DNA of 64,000 bases from Nelumbo lutea. Taxonomy: Eukaryota; Streptophyta; Magnoliopsida; Proteales; Nelumbonaceae. Made by a program: the position numbers and the translations under genes. This document shows positions 48,730-61,015 of this stretch, in pieces; position 1 is the stretch's first letter, and each line of letters begins with the position of its first letter. The stretch spans positions 67,452,401 through 67,516,400 of the forward strand of contig JAKGHH010000001.1 of assembly GCA_022828595.1 (NCBI GenBank). Direction: 5' to 3'. The notes beneath the pieces are model-generated. The model saw nothing but the letters and a program-made list of their open reading frames with translations. It was not told the DNA's origin and did no database searches.

Positions 48730-50262
48730 ATGGTGATGCTGTTGAGGCATTCGTCGTATCTCTCTAGTTGTGCATCAATGGGAGAGTTTGTGGAGGTAGG
48801 CCGTTGGAAAAAAGCTTTGAAGATTGAACCTAAGGAGCTTCTATTTGAGGAACTGAGACTAAATGGTCAGCTGAGCTTGAAAATCAGGGAAGCAAAGAGA
48901 GGGATGGTGCTGTTAGAAGGTTTGGGGGTAATTGAAGGGTTCAAGGAGTTTTTGGAAGGTGCAAGTAACAAAGGCAAACAAAATAGTTGGAAAGAGTTTC
49001 ACTCAGAAACTGGAAGAAGGTTTGTTGTAGAGTGTAAGAGAAACTTTAAAGGTTCTTTATTTCTTTGACAGATTTTTTTTGCAAGGGTAGGAAGCAGATG
49101 GTCTGTTTCCCAGAGGGAAGGAAGAGTCAGGGTTGGAAGGCAGTTCATGGGGTCTTATGTGAACTGCTGCAACGCTTGGGTGCTAAAAGAGAAGTAACAG
49201 TAAAAAGGAAGATAAGCAGTTCTACTAGTTTGGTGAGCAATAATAAGCAAGAGACTCTTATAGTGACAGCTGGGGCAGGTAAATACAGAATGGGAGTAAA
49301 CATACAGAGAGCAGATTGGGAAAGCAAACTGAGAGTTAAAGCTTCAGCTCACATTCTAGACTGGAGGAAAGTTGCAGATAACAGCAAGCTTGAAGTTGAA
49401 GAGTACGTTTATTTTAACACCTTTTGAGAAAGACAAGGCTTTGCTGGACTTGCTTGAGAATAGAGTAGAAGTTGAGGCATTAAATATCCAAGCTGAACTT
49501 GGAAATTTCACATTATCAAGATGGTGTCCGGGATCAAACTCCAAAGATTTCTTTGTTGAAGATGGAGTGCTGGTGCGTGTCTTAGGCCTTCCCTTTCACT
49601 TGTGGAAGCAAGAAACTGCTGAAACCATTGCTTTGATGTGTGGAGGATCACTAGGAGGTGCCTTTTGGGGAGATCTTGTTTCAGCTTCCATTTTATTGAA
49701 TGGAGTAAAACCTGAGGAGATTCCTCGGAAGATAGAGGTGCTAGTTGAGGGACAATGTTACTCAGTGTGGCTGGTTTCATCCATTGAATCTGTACTTTGG
49801 AAAGAGGCTCGTAGGGAGGGAGATGAGAAGGTTGAAGAAGAACTGTGTGGCAAGAAAGGACTGGATGATTCAAACAAGAAAAGCACTTTCACTAAAATGG
49901 AAAAACAAATGCTGGAGAAACAAAAAGGTAGCATTCAGGGGGTGGGTTTTATGTGTGTGGAAGTAGTGAACAGTGTGGAGGGTGGCAGGTCTTTTGCACA
50001 GGTTGTAACTGGCACCAATCTGGCTTTCTTAAACAAGGAAAAGGGGTTGGTCCAGGGAAGAACTGAACCTACACCTGTTAAAACCAAACTGAGCCTGGGG
50101 TTGGACGTGTGTGACCCTTTTAAAAGTCACGTGAAGTCACAGTTTAGTAAGAATGGGCCAAAGCCAAAGCCAAAGCCCATGTGGAATGATATTGTTGTTA
50201 ATAAAGGCCAAATGGGTCAGCGGGCCCGACCCAGTCGTTTAAAAAGGCGCATGATCCTTTAA
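48730..50262 (+). pseudogene. LINE ORF1 (nucleic-acid-binding/DUF4283-like), frameshifted
   Basis: Three successive open pieces in different frames: 48,730-49,068, 49,065-49,427 and 49,372-50,262. The third has VRVLGLPFHLWKQETAETIA, then MCGGSLGGAFWGD, resembling the DUF4283-type module with its GLPxHLW motif found in plant LINE ORF1 proteins, which bind element RNA. A Lys/Pro-rich tail (GPKPKPKPMW) follows. Frame changes near 49,066 and 49,400 disrupt it. Confidence 0.75.
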
Positions 50263-51586
50263 AGAGTCACGTGACTGGGGTTATTACCAAGGTAGACAAT
50301 GTTAATGGTCTATCATCGTCCCAAGTCGCGAGGAAGGGGGGCGGGGGGAATGCGCGCAGCGGCAGAAAATGGAGAAGCTGGATTTGTAGTGGGTTTCCAG
50401 ACGAAGTCTAGAGGAGCTTAGCCCCCTGCGATGCTCCTCAGAGAGGCTGAATCCAAGATACGCTAGGGAAAGAATTGAAGAGAGGGAAGAGAAGGATGAA
50501 GGCTGGGTGCAGTGCAATGAAGGAGATGAAGAATCGGAGGACTTTTCTATTGATGGTACTAGTGTGGGCAGTGCAAACGACGAAGGTAGTTGTGCTGGAG
50601 GTGACATGGATGGGTAGAATATTGCAAGCTTATTTCAAGGTGAAGATTGCAATCGGTTTAACTCATTCCCAAGACTACAGAGTGTGCAAGGATTATCAAA
50701 AGGGGCAAACCGGGAGAACCGGAAGCAGAGCAGGAACACACCAGCTAGGGGTGAACCAGGGGTAGAGTAGAAAGATCACCAGGTTGACCAAAGGACAGAA
50801 GTACTTCCCAACCAACTCAGGGAGATAGATGTTTACCAACCTCTGGAACAAGAGAGGGAGGCCGGGAGCAGTCCTTTTCTAGCTTGTCCATCAGTCCCAA
50901 GTAACCAAATGATTTCAGTTTATGCTATTAATGTGTCTCCTGTGTCATTGGTTCCAGATTCCGTTTCTATTCCATGTCTTGTAGCCCATGAATATGCAAC
51001 CGAGCTAGTAGGCGGGCTTTCCGAGGAGGGAGAGAGGGGAAGGAAGGTATAAGAGTGAAAAAGTGTGGGAAATCATTGAAAGAGTGTCTAAGGAAGTGGA
51101 AGGAAAGTTGATCTGGAGGAGGGAAGGGGAGGAAGGAAGAGGGGAGGGGTTAGTGGAGAGGAGGGAAAGGAATGAGGGTAGAGATGGAGAGGATTACAAG
51201 GAGAGAACAGGGAAGGAGGGAGGTAATAGGAGAGGGAGGATGGATGGAGAGGAAAGAACAGAGGTGGGACCAGAGGAGAGGAAGAAAGGGCAAGTGGACA
51301 GAGATGGAGGGGTTTCTGTAGGAAGGGTATGGGTGGAGGACTCGGTGAGAGAAGACATGATAGCAGAATTTGTAGAGAAGTTGGGTTGTAGGTTGGAAGA
51401 TTTGAATGTGTTGAAAGAAAGCTTACAGAAGAGGAAGAAGGAGATCAGAACAAAGAAGAGGAGATTGAGTGAAGTAGAGAGATTGAAGAGAGATGTAGAA
51501 GGAGACAAGAAGCTCGAGGTAAAAGGAGATAGAAGGAAAGGGGGAAAGTAGTGGGTAGGTGGCAAGGGGTTTAAAAAAGAAGCGGA
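50263..51586 (+). other. LINE region between ORF1 and ORF2
   Basis: Purine-rich (GGAGGAAGGAAGAGG-like) sequence. One open stretch, 51,063-51,551, encodes an extremely Glu/Lys/Arg-rich, low-complexity peptide, likely the decayed C-terminal part of ORF1 plus spacer. No domain recognised. Confidence 0.5.
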
Positions 51587-54500
51587 ATGAAGATTCTTAG
51601 TTGGAATGTGAGGGGAATTGGAAGTGCAAGGAAGAGAGCGACAATAAAAGAGGTAATAAGACGGTATGACCCAGACATTGTGTTGTTGCAAGAGTCTAAG
51701 AGAATAGAGTTTAATAACAAATGAGCAAGGAGTGTATGGAAAGCCAGAGGGATTAGCTGGGTGGCTGCTCCCTCGTAGGGTGCTTCCGAGGGGATTGTAA
51801 CAATGTGGAAGAGGGATGTGGTTGAAGGTTTGGATGAGTCGATCGGAAAGTACTCGGTTTCCATGAAGTTTAAACAGCAAGAAGATGATTATATGCGGGT
51901 GCTCACAAACGTTTATGGACCGAATGACTACAGAGAGAGAAAGGAGTTGTGGGAAGAATTGGCTGATGTTAGAGGGTTGTGGGATGGGCCTTGGTGCATG
52001 GGTGGGGATTTCAATGTGATTAGATTCTCTGAGAAATCCAATAAGGTTAATTAGAGGGTGACAAAAAGCATGAGGAAGTTTAACAATTTTGTGGATGCCT
52101 TTGAGCTTAAAGAGATTCCCCTAGCCCATAAGACATTTACATGGTCAAATCTCCAATCTAGACCCATTTGCTCTAAGCTAGATAGATTCCTGTTCTCTTT
52201 GGATTGGGAAGAACATTGGGGAACCTTGGCTTCTAGAGCTCTCCCAAGGGTGACCTCGGATCATTGCCCATAGTGTTATGTAAGAAGGAAAGGTGTGGAG
52301 GTCCTACCCCCTTTAGATTTGAAAAATTGTGGTTACTTCATCCAGGGTTTACTAACAAAGTGAGGGAGTGGTGGTATGAGTGTAACCCACTGGTGGAATG
52401 GGAGGGGATGAGATTCCATAAGAAACTACAATTCTTGAAAGCAAAAATCAAGGAGTGGAATTTGGGAGGATGGAAGAAAGAAAGGGAGATCTGATGGATA
52501 AGATTGAAAGCATTGACTCTAAAGAAGAAATGGGAGAATTTGGAGAAGAAGACAATGATCTCAGGACAGATTTGAGAAGACAGTTAGAGGACTACCTACA
52601 CAAGGAGGAAATTAGCTGGAGGCAAAAATCTCGGTGTAAATGGTTGCAAGAGGGAGACAGAAACACTAGGTTTTTGCACTCTCTAGCAGATGGCAGGAGA
52701 AGGAAGAACTTTATCTCCAAATTGGTAGTAGATGGAGTTGAGTTAGTACAACAAGAGGAGATTATTGAGGCCTGTGTGGAGCATTTCAAATCTATTCTAA
52801 GAAGCCTTGTGAGTAGAAGGATTGGATTGGCCAGATGTAGGGGTGGAGAATAGGAGAAGGTTGGAAAGAAGCTTTAATTTAGAAGAGATCAAGGAAGCTG
52901 TGTTTTCTATGGATAGAACAAAAGCTCCAGGGCCGGATGGGTTCACAATGGCTTTTTATCAGGACTGTTGGGATATCTTGAAAGATGATCTTTTGCAGGT
53001 GTTTGAGGAGATTTTCAGGAGAGGAATTGTCAATTCGGGTGTGAACTCTACATTTATAGCCTTAATTCCAAAAAAGAAAGATGCATCCCACCCGAAGGAT
53101 TTTAGGCCAATTAGCTTGGTTAATAGCTTGTATAAGATCATTGCAAAAGTGTTGTCTTTGAGGCTGAAGAAGGTATTGCTAGATATCATTGCACACTATC
53201 AAGGAAGTGGTCTGTAAGTGGTCTGTAAGTTGGACTTGGAAAATGCTTATGACTTGGTGGACTGGGATTTCTTGACGAAAGTTTTGACTAAATTTGGGTT
53301 TGGGGCTAGATGGTGTAAGTGGATCATGGGTTGTGTCCGGAATTGTCATTACTCAGTGCTAGTGAATGGGACAGTGGTAGATTTTTTTCCAGCTAGTAGG
53401 GGTATAAGACAAGGAGACCCCCTTTCTCCTTTCTTGTTTATTCTAATTGCGGAGGTTTTGGGGAAACTGATTCACAAAGCAGATTCTAGGGGGCTCATTA
53501 GAGGCTGGAGAGTTGGGAGGGTGGAAACCCCCCTCACTCACTTACAGTTTGTTGATGACACGATTCTGTTTTGTGAAGGCGGTAATAAGAGCTTTATCAG
53601 GAACTTGATGTCAGTGATACAACTGTTTGAGCAAATGTCCAACTTGAAGGTTAACCTTGGGAAAAGCTATGTAGTGGGGGTGAATTTGGAGGAGGGAGAG
53701 ATCAGGGAGAGTGCTGAAGTACTGGGGTGTGAAGTCTCAAGGTGGCCTTTGAACTACTTAGGGTTGCCATTAGGTGATAATCCCATGAGAGAGAGCTTTT
53801 GGAACTTGGTGGTGGAAAGATTTGAAAAAAGATGTATCTTGGAAAAAGAATTACCTCTCTCTTGGTGGGAGAATTACACTAATTAAGGCCACGCTTGCTA
53901 ACTTACCCATCTTTTTCTTGTCGGTGTTTAAAATCCCAGTGAAGGTTGCTAACAGATTGGAGAAGCTAATGAAAGATTTCTTGTGGGAGAATCATAGAGT
54001 TAGCTAGGAGATAGTGTGTAGGAGTAAGACTTGTGGTGGTTTGGGGCTTGGAGTATTAGGAGAAGGAATATGACTCTGTTGGGAAAGTGGTTGTGGAGGT
54101 TCCCTATAGAGAAGGAGAAGCTATGGGATAGAATAGTGGCAAGTATACATGGGCTGGAGCACAATGGATGGAACGCTAGAATCAGAGCTAGGACCACAAG
54201 CAATTCTCCTTGGAAAGCCATTCATGACCTGCTACCTGTTTTCTCCCCTAATATCAGGTATGACTTGAATTCCGGTAACTTCATAAAATTTTGGGAACAA
54301 ACCTGGGTGGGGAGTGCCCCTCTAAAGGATCAATTCCCTTCTTTGTATGCTCTTTCTGATTTGAAAAATGAACCAATCTCAACTTTCACCACCCCATCCT
54401 CTTCCACTTCTGGGATTGGGTGGAATTTGGGTCTAAGAAGGGATTTGAGGGACTCAGACTTCGACAGTATTTCGAGCCTTGTTGCACTTCTTGATAACGT

Positions 54501-55602
54501 TGTCTTAGACCCCACTAAGGCGGATTCTAGAATTTGGACACCTACCCCCAATGGCATCTTTTCTTGTACTTCGTTCTTCAAAGTCTTAAGTCAGTCCACT
54601 AGTCCTACCTTTCCCCCTTTCCCTGTTGGTGAGGTTTGGTGCAGAGCAATACCTCCTAGGGTTGGTAGTTTTTGTTGGGAAGCCTATCTGGAAAGAATCA
54701 ATACTGGTGATCTACTCCAAAAGAAGAGACCCAATACTTGCTTGTCACCACAGTGGTGTGCTCTTTGTAAAGCGGATGGGGAGACTAATTTTCACCTACT
54801 GGTGTCTTTCCATTTTGCGATGTCAATTTGGGATTGGGCTTTCTCCCTATTTGGATGTAGCTGGAATCCCCCATTAGACTTGCAGGGCCTTTTTTTCCCC
54901 TTCTTTTTTCAGGTGGCGGATAAAAAGGGGAAGGACAATGTGGAGAGAACTAAGGGTTGTAGTATGTTGGAGACTTTGGGAAGAAAGAAACTCCAGGATA
55001 TTCTCAGAAGCTCAAAGGGGAGCAACAGATCTGAGGGCTATCATACATATTAGGGCGTTACAGTGGCTGAAATCTTTGGAACTATTCACAGATTACACTG
55101 TGGATGACATGTTGAGGAAGTGGAGTGAAATTGCAAATTGCACACAAACCAAGTCAGTAATGAGTGTAACTTGGACCCCTTCACCTGTGGGATTCTTGAA
55201 ATTAAACTTTGATGGGTGTAGTAGGGAAAATCCGGGAAAATCGGGGATTGGGGATGTTTTTAGGGATGAAAATGGTGTCATTTCTGCCATGTTCTCAGGC
55301 CCAATTGGAGTGGGTGACTCCCTTAGAATTGAGATCTTTGCAGTTATGGAAGGAGTCCAAAAAGCTAAGGAGTTGAACATCAAGAAACTCATAATTGAAG
55401 GAGATTCAGAGGTGGTGATGGGTGGCTGATTAAAGATCACAATGGTTTATGGAAGTACAATAATGAGAGGAGGAAATTCAAGTGGCTGGTGCGGGAGATG
55501 GAAGTTAAGACACGTTGGGTTAAAAGATTGGCTAATTCCCTAGCTAACGGTTTAGCTAAACAAGGGGCAGAAAGGGATTCACTGTTTTGGGCTAAGCTGT
55601 AA
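51587..55602 (+). pseudogene. LINE ORF2: AP endonuclease, reverse transcriptase, zf-RVT, RNase H
   Basis: Start ATG 51,587: KILSWNVRGIG, LLQESK, NVYGPN, GGDFNVI, SKLDRF and TSDHCP are the endonuclease signature blocks (51,587-52,273). RT follows: KAPGPDGFTMAFYQDCWDIL (about 52,920), DFRPISLVNSLYKIIAKVLS, VCKLDLENAYDLVDW (53,220), RQGDPLSPFLF and LQFVDDTILF (FVDD in place of the usual FADD; both Asp kept). Then zf-RVT (RAIPPRVGSFCWEAYLERIN, 54,640 on) and RNase H (LKLNFDGCSRENPGKSGIG, 55,200 on), ending at TAA 55,600-55,602. It would nick target DNA and copy the RNA there. Two early nonsense codons (near 51,722 and 51,776), another at 52,055, several frameshifts and a deletion at 53,210-53,225 inactivate it. 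Confidence 0.92.
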
Positions 55603-55740
55603 CTTTAGTGTTTTTTTCTATTTTTTTCCTTTTCTCGAGGTTCTTTGTTGCTCTTGGAAGATAAGTGTGTTTGTCTTCCTCTTGTAAATCTTCTATTGAT
55701 GATTTAATGAAAGTGTTATTGATCAAAAAAAAAAAAAAAA
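55603..55740 (+). other. LINE 3' UTR and poly(A) tail
   Basis: 138 bases, T-rich then AATGAAAGTGTTATTGATC and 18 A, directly before the 3' target duplication. Hallmark of target-primed reverse transcription. Confidence 0.9.
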
Positions 55741-55757
55741 AACAAAGCTATGGATAT

Positions 55758-55790
55758 TGGTCCTTAAGAGTTACCCAACCACCACTCATC
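55758..55790 (-). pseudogene. Old LINE, 33-bp piece between two insertions
   Basis: Reverse strand encodes part of EWWLGNS-LKDQY, matching TWVGSAPLKDQFPS of the younger LINE. Bounded by the LINE duplication at 55,757 and the copia duplication TCATC (55,786-55,790). Confidence 0.8.
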
Positions 55791-56334
55791 TGTTGATCTG
55801 AGTGAACAGGTGCCCTTGATTCAGAATAACCTTGGTGTATGGACAAATCCTACGACCGATGGCATAGCCTACACCAATGGGTAAATATCTTTGACTAGTC
55901 TCCTTTTCTTGGCCCATTTATAGATAATCAAACTGATGCCATGTCAGCAAGACTCTTGCTTGGTGTGGTCAAAGTTTGGCAAGGTAGTTGAGAAAATCTA
56001 GGCAACTAATCCTACCTTGTGGGACACTTGTCCCTTGATCCAAGAGGCAGAAAGAGTCTAGGTGGTTAGAATAATCTCGGATAAGAAGGGGTTTTCCCCT
56101 TATCTATTTTTGTACCGTTGAGTGATGGAAGCCCCATTATAAATATGGGCTTCCAATTCAACTGAGAAACAACTTAATTTCTGAGAAAATCCCTTGTCTC
56201 GAGTTGCTTCGTTGGGTCATATTAATATCCTCTGGTTTTATATTGGAGGATCGGTACAAGTGTGTTAGCCCCGGCTGTTACTAACTTCTGTATTTGCAAG
56301 GATCTTCGGAATCTGTGTTTGCAGGGTTCAGCAG
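55791..56334 (+). repeat. 5' LTR of copia at 55,791-61,549
   Basis: 544 bp; TATAAATATGGG near 56,139 is its likely TATA box. Carries 9 bases (TTTTCTTGG, about 55,904) missing in the 3' LTR. Confidence 0.95.
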
Positions 56335-56335
56335 T

Positions 56336-56348
56336 GGTATCCCAGCCA
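56336..56348 (+). promoter_or_regulatory. Primer-binding site, mutated
   Basis: TGGTATCCCAGCC directly after the 5' LTR, two changes from the usual TGGTATCAGAGCC for initiator methionine tRNA. Confidence 0.85.
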
Positions 56349-57085
56349 AGTTGTAGCCGAATACAATAGACTTTGCTACACCGTATCGAAGCTCCCCATT
56401 TAAACCTTCTTTCATCTTCATTTTCGTTTGCCCTAGAAATGAAAGATATTCGGCTGCCTTCTCTCTTCGAACGGCAACAGAGAGATTTCTTTCTCCCTCT
56501 TCTATCTCACGGTTCTTCTCTAATCTACGAAGCAGACCAATGAATGCAACTCCGAAATCCGAGCAGATTTCTTCCTTTTTTTTCCTATAGGTGCAAATCG
56601 GAAACCTTTTTTTTTTTTGTTCTTCTAAGCAGAGCTCAAATAGAGCAATAGAGGCGATTTCGGGCAAGTTATTGATAGTCAAACACACCTTGTTTATCGT
56701 CAATTCTCACTGTTCCAATATCAGAACAAAGCTAGTATAGATCCGTCGACTGGTGTGTCTGTAATAGCTACTCACTAATCACTGGTTCCAACACTCCTTA
56801 GGGTTTATTTAAACCAATCCTTTTTGGTGAGTTGTTTCACGTTATTCGTTTTTTTTTTTTTTGATTAAAATTCCTTGAATACGAATAGTTCACTGCCTTC
56901 TTCTGGTTTGCATGCTATTACTACTTGAGGATTGAGGATTGAACGAGAGATGGTGTGACTGGTTGAAATATCATCAACAGTAAAGGAAACATACAACAAC
57001 TAGCAATAGCCGTGGTCTAGCATAATCAGAGCTAAGTACCCCTATTTCCTATTCAAATTACATTTTTATTATTTGAATATTAGAA
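56349..57085 (+). other. Copia leader region
   Basis: About 740 bp between primer site and gag start. Contains T-rich runs; no coding signal on the element strand. Confidence 0.6.
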
Positions 57086-58372
57086 ATGGCTAGTAAAGTT
57101 GTGGCTGCAGAGTTAAGTAGAACTGAAAAACTTAATGGGACAAATTATCCAATCTGGAAAAGGAGGATTAGACACATACTTGCTCAGGATTGTTTAGACT
57201 ACATATTAGATGATGCTATTCCTCCAGTTCCTAGTGAAAATGCCACTCTTGCTGAAACCAGAAAACATAATAAATATGAAAAGGATAATATGATAGCTCG
57301 TTCTACTATTCCAACTTTTATGGAACCTAATATTGAAATGTTACTTGAAGAACATCAATATGCCAAAAATATGTTTGATGCTGTTACTGAAACTTATGGG
57401 AAGGTTACTGAATCTTACATTCAGTTATTGATAGAAAAATTTTATGGTTTTGCAATAAAAGAAGATGATCCTATTGTTGAAAATGTTAACAAAATGATAA
57501 TAATAGCTAAAGAAGTAGCAGCTGTAGGAAATTCCATCCCAGACAAAGTACAAGTGTCTACAATTCTACATAGTTTACCAAAATCTTGGGAACAAGTAGT
57601 GATAACCCTTAAACTCTCTGGCCAAAACATCACTATGCAGAATCTTCCCATGTTACTTGCTGTTGAGGCTGAGAGAAGAAATAAAAAGAATAATTCTCAA
57701 GCCTTAGTTACTAAACCCACTCCATCTGAACCAACTAAATCAGGTGAGAAGCCTAAACCTAAATTTCAGAAAGGAAAAAGAAAATGGTTCAAAAAGACTA
57801 ACTTTAATAAAGGAAAGAAGAAAGTGATTTGTTTCAACTATGGTGCTCCGGGACACACCAAATATAATTACTTTAAAAAGAAACAAAATCCTGGTACTAA
57901 CACCGATGACATAATTTGTGTGGTTTTAGAGTCATTCATAGCTGATTCTGACTCGAGCTCTTGGTGGATTGATTCCGGATCATCTCAACATGTTGCAAGA
58001 TCCAAAGAAGCTTTCCTTGACTTCAAAAAGATGCAACTAGGGCAGCATAAATTATTTATGGGAAACTCTTATTGTGATGTCCTAAGGGTGGGGACTGTGA
58101 AAATTCCTGTAAAAGATGAGACCAATTTTATTCTATCTGATACTTTGTATGTTCCTACCCATAGGAAGAATCTCATTTCTGTACCTCGTCTTGATGAAAA
58201 GGGGTTTGAAGTCCTTTTTAGGAGTGGGAAAGTATCCATAGGGAAACATGGGAGAATCCTTTTGTGGGGAACTAGAAAAGATGGTTTGTATCGATTGAAT
58301 GTTAATAATAAAATTGTCAACGCTTCTGTTTATATTGATTGTGCTTTTTTCTGTTTGCTTAGATTGATATAA
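57086..58372 (+). pseudogene. Copia gag, zinc knuckle and protease
   Basis: Open for 428 codons from ATG 57,086. Gag: EKLNGTNYPIWKRRIRHILA, LPKSWEQVVITLKL and a Lys-rich stretch. The zinc knuckle reads CFNYGAPGHTKYNY: two of three Cys of CX2CX4HX4C have become Tyr, so zinc binding is lost. Protease: SSWWIDSGSSQHV keeps D-S-G. Then LYVPTHRKNLISVPRLDEKG, the pre-integrase block, before a stop at 58,370-58,372. Confidence 0.9.
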
Positions 58373-59156
58373 ATGGCATTTAAGACTTGGCCATGTAAAC
58401 AAGGACAAATTAAAGAGGATGTGTGACAATGACTTGTTACCAAAAATGAATATAGACTTTTAAGACTTGTGAACCTTGTTTAAAGGGGAAAATGCATAGA
58501 AAACCATTTGGAAAGGCTAAAAAATCTTAAGAAAATTTTAGAAATAATACATTCTGATGCTTGTGGACCAATTAATGTGAAAACTCATAGGAAGATGGAA
58601 TACTTTGTAACCTTTATAGATGATTACTCAAGATATGGTTTTATCTATTTGTTAAATAAAAAATCTAAAGTCTTAGAAAATTCAAGGAATTTAAAACTTT
58701 AGTTGAAAATCAAGTAGGAAAGAAAATAAAAATACTTAGAAGTGATAGGAGTGGAGAATACACCTCTGAATTGTTTAATGATTATTGTTTAGAAAATGGA
58801 ATCTTACATCAGTTGACTATCTCTTACACACCCCAACAAAATGGGGTAGCTGAAAGGAGAAATAGAACCCTCCTAGATATGACAAGGTCCACGCTAAGCC
58901 ATTCAAACTTGGGAAATCATTTTTGGGGGGAAGCAATAGCCACAGCAGTCTATATTTTAAATAGAGTCCCAACAAAAATCAATATGCTAACTCCCTATGA
59001 ACTTTGGATAGGAAGAAAACCTGATCTTTCAAATTTGAAATTTGGGGATCCTCTGCTTTTGTATGGGTACCAAATCAACTTAGAATTAAGTTAGACTCCA
59101 AAAGCTTTAGAGCAACTTTCATAGGATACTCTAAAACATCAAAGGGATATAGATTT
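58373..59156 (+). pseudogene. Copia integrase
   Basis: After a shift: RLGHVNKDKLKRMC and TCEPCLKGKM (zinc-binding HHCC region), EIIHSDACGPI (58,540), LRSDRSGEYTSELFNDYC (58,735 on; usual G is S) and [20 protein letters not shown] (58,830), so the D,D,E residues are visible. Frameshifts near 58,400, 58,460, 58,680 and 59,060. Confidence 0.9.
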
Positions 59157-60981
59157 GTGAGACACAAATCTGATGGATCAATTGAACTAATTGAAAGAAG
59201 GGATGCTGAATTCCTAGAAGACAAAGTTGATCCAAATGATCCAAAGAAATTAGTTGACATCTTTGAAATAGAAAAAGAAAAGGTTGTTGATAGTCCTAAC
59301 ACTAGTGAACCACCTAAAGTTGATACAATCACTAGAATTCAAAGAGAAAGAGTTCCCTCTAGTAGATACAAAGACTTTTATACTTTCCAAACTGACTACG
59401 TAATTGATTATGAAACTGATCCTTTAAATTTTACTGAAGCTATGACTTCTACTGGTCATGAAAAATGGAAAACAGCCATGGATGAAGAGTTTGATTCAAT
59501 AGTTAGAAATCAGGTGTGGGATTTAGTTGAACCACCCAGAGGTAGGAAAATTATAGGTTGTAAATGGATACTTAAAAGGAAATTAAAATCAGATGGGTCA
59601 ATAGAAAAGTACAAAGCTAGATTGGTAGCTAAGGGCTACACACAAAAAAGGGAGTTGACTTTGAAGAAACATACTCTCCAGCTGCTAGATTCACCTCTAT
59701 TAGAATTTTACTTGCTTTAGTAGCTTATTTTGATTGGGAACTATTCCAAATGGATGTAAAAACTGCCTTTTTAAATGGAGAACTTAATGAGGAAATTTAT
59801 ATGCAACAACCAAAAGGATATGTAATAAAGGGACAAGAAGAAAAAGTATACAAATTAAAAAGGTCCTTATATGGATTAAACAATCTCCTCGTATGTGGTA
59901 TTATACTTTTCACAATGCAATCACAAAACTTGGTTTTGTTCCTAATACTTTTGATCACTGTGTTTGTCCTAAATAGTGGGAGCTCCATTGTGTTATTATC
60001 TCTTTATGTGGATAATATCTTGATTGCCGGAAATGATATGAATTTAATAGAAAAGACAAAGATTTTCTTAAACTCTTAATTTGAAATGAAAGATTTAGGT
60101 GATGCTTCTTTTGTTCTTGGAATAAAGATAGGAATAAAGATAGAGAGAGATAGGAAATTTGACCCTATCACAAGAAAGATACATAGACTCTATCCTTAAG
60201 AGATTTAGAATGGATAAATGCAAACTAGTTGGCACTCCAATAATTATGGGAACAAAACTAACAAAAGAAACGTGCCAATCAAATGAACAAGAAAGGGAAG
60301 AAATGTCTAAGAAACCTTATGCTCAAACTGTAGGCAGCCTTATGTATGCCATGCTTTGTACTCGGCCTGATTTAAGTTTTGTTGTTAGCTTGGTTAGCAG
60401 ATTTCAAAGTAACCCAGGATTGTCTCATTGGAATGCAATAAAAAGAACTTTTAGATATCTCTAGGGAGCTAAAAATACTAAGCTAACCTACTCTTGTGGT
60501 GAATTGGAACTAGTAGGATATAGTGATGCTGACTTTGCAGGAGATGTTGATGATAGAAATCAACAACTGGCTATGTCTTTCTCTTAGGAGAAGGAGCAGT
60601 TTCGTGGCCAGCAAAAAACAAGGTTGTTGTGTTGCTAAGTTTACAATGGAAGCAGAGTTCATTGCATGCAGTAATGCAGCCTCTGAAGGTGTATGGATCA
60701 GAAGGTTCCTAGAAGAACTTAAGGTGGAAGGCCTGATCTGTGACTCAGCTCTTATTTACAATGACAATTGAGCTGTCATTCAAACCATAAAAAACGGGGA
60801 AATTGGCCCCAAGGGAAGACATATAGAGCTTCAATACAGGTATTTATTTGATATCTACCAAAGGAAAGAGATCCAGGTAGAGTATGTGCCTTCTAGAGAT
60901 ATGCTAGCTGACCCCTTTACTAAGGCAATTACAGGTGAAAACTTCAAAAGGCATAAACTAAATATGGGTCTTAAATGCTAG
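59157..60981 (+). pseudogene. Copia reverse transcriptase and RNase H
   Basis: RT blocks: EKWKTAMDEEFDSIVRNQVW (59,460), [32 protein letters not shown] (59,750), LSLYVDNILIAGND (60,000). The catalytic YVDD reads Y-V-D-N, so the second Asp is lost. Then YAQTVGSLMYAMLCTRPDLS (60,320), an RNase H block with FTMEAEFIACSNAASEGVWI (60,645), and a final LADPFTKAITGENFKRH, stopping near 60,981. At least five frame breaks. Confidence 0.9.
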
Positions 60982-61005
60982 TTATGATCTCGGACATAAA
61001 TGGCC

Positions 61006-61015
61006 AAGTGGGAGA
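61006..61015 (+). promoter_or_regulatory. Polypurine tract
   Basis: AAGTGGGAGA immediately before the 3' LTR; primes second-strand synthesis in copia elements. Confidence 0.85.

Larger units (their letters stand above)
48680..55740 (+). mobile_element. LINE retrotransposon, near full-length, 17-bp target duplication
   Basis: AACAAAGCTATGGATAT flanks both ends (48,663-48,679 and 55,741-55,757), and an A18 tail (about 55,723-55,740) closes the 3' end. ORF1 lies at about 48,730-50,262 and ORF2 at 51,587-55,602 (endonuclease, RT, zf-RVT, RNase H). It inserted in the opposite orientation into the older copy of its own family. Stops and shifts in both ORFs make it non-autonomous now. Confidence 0.95.

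Noticed and set aside
51194..51880. 228-codon reverse open frame over the LINE
   Set aside because: Antisense of the purine-rich LINE spacer; Pro/Leu/Ser-rich with no motif and no support as a gene.
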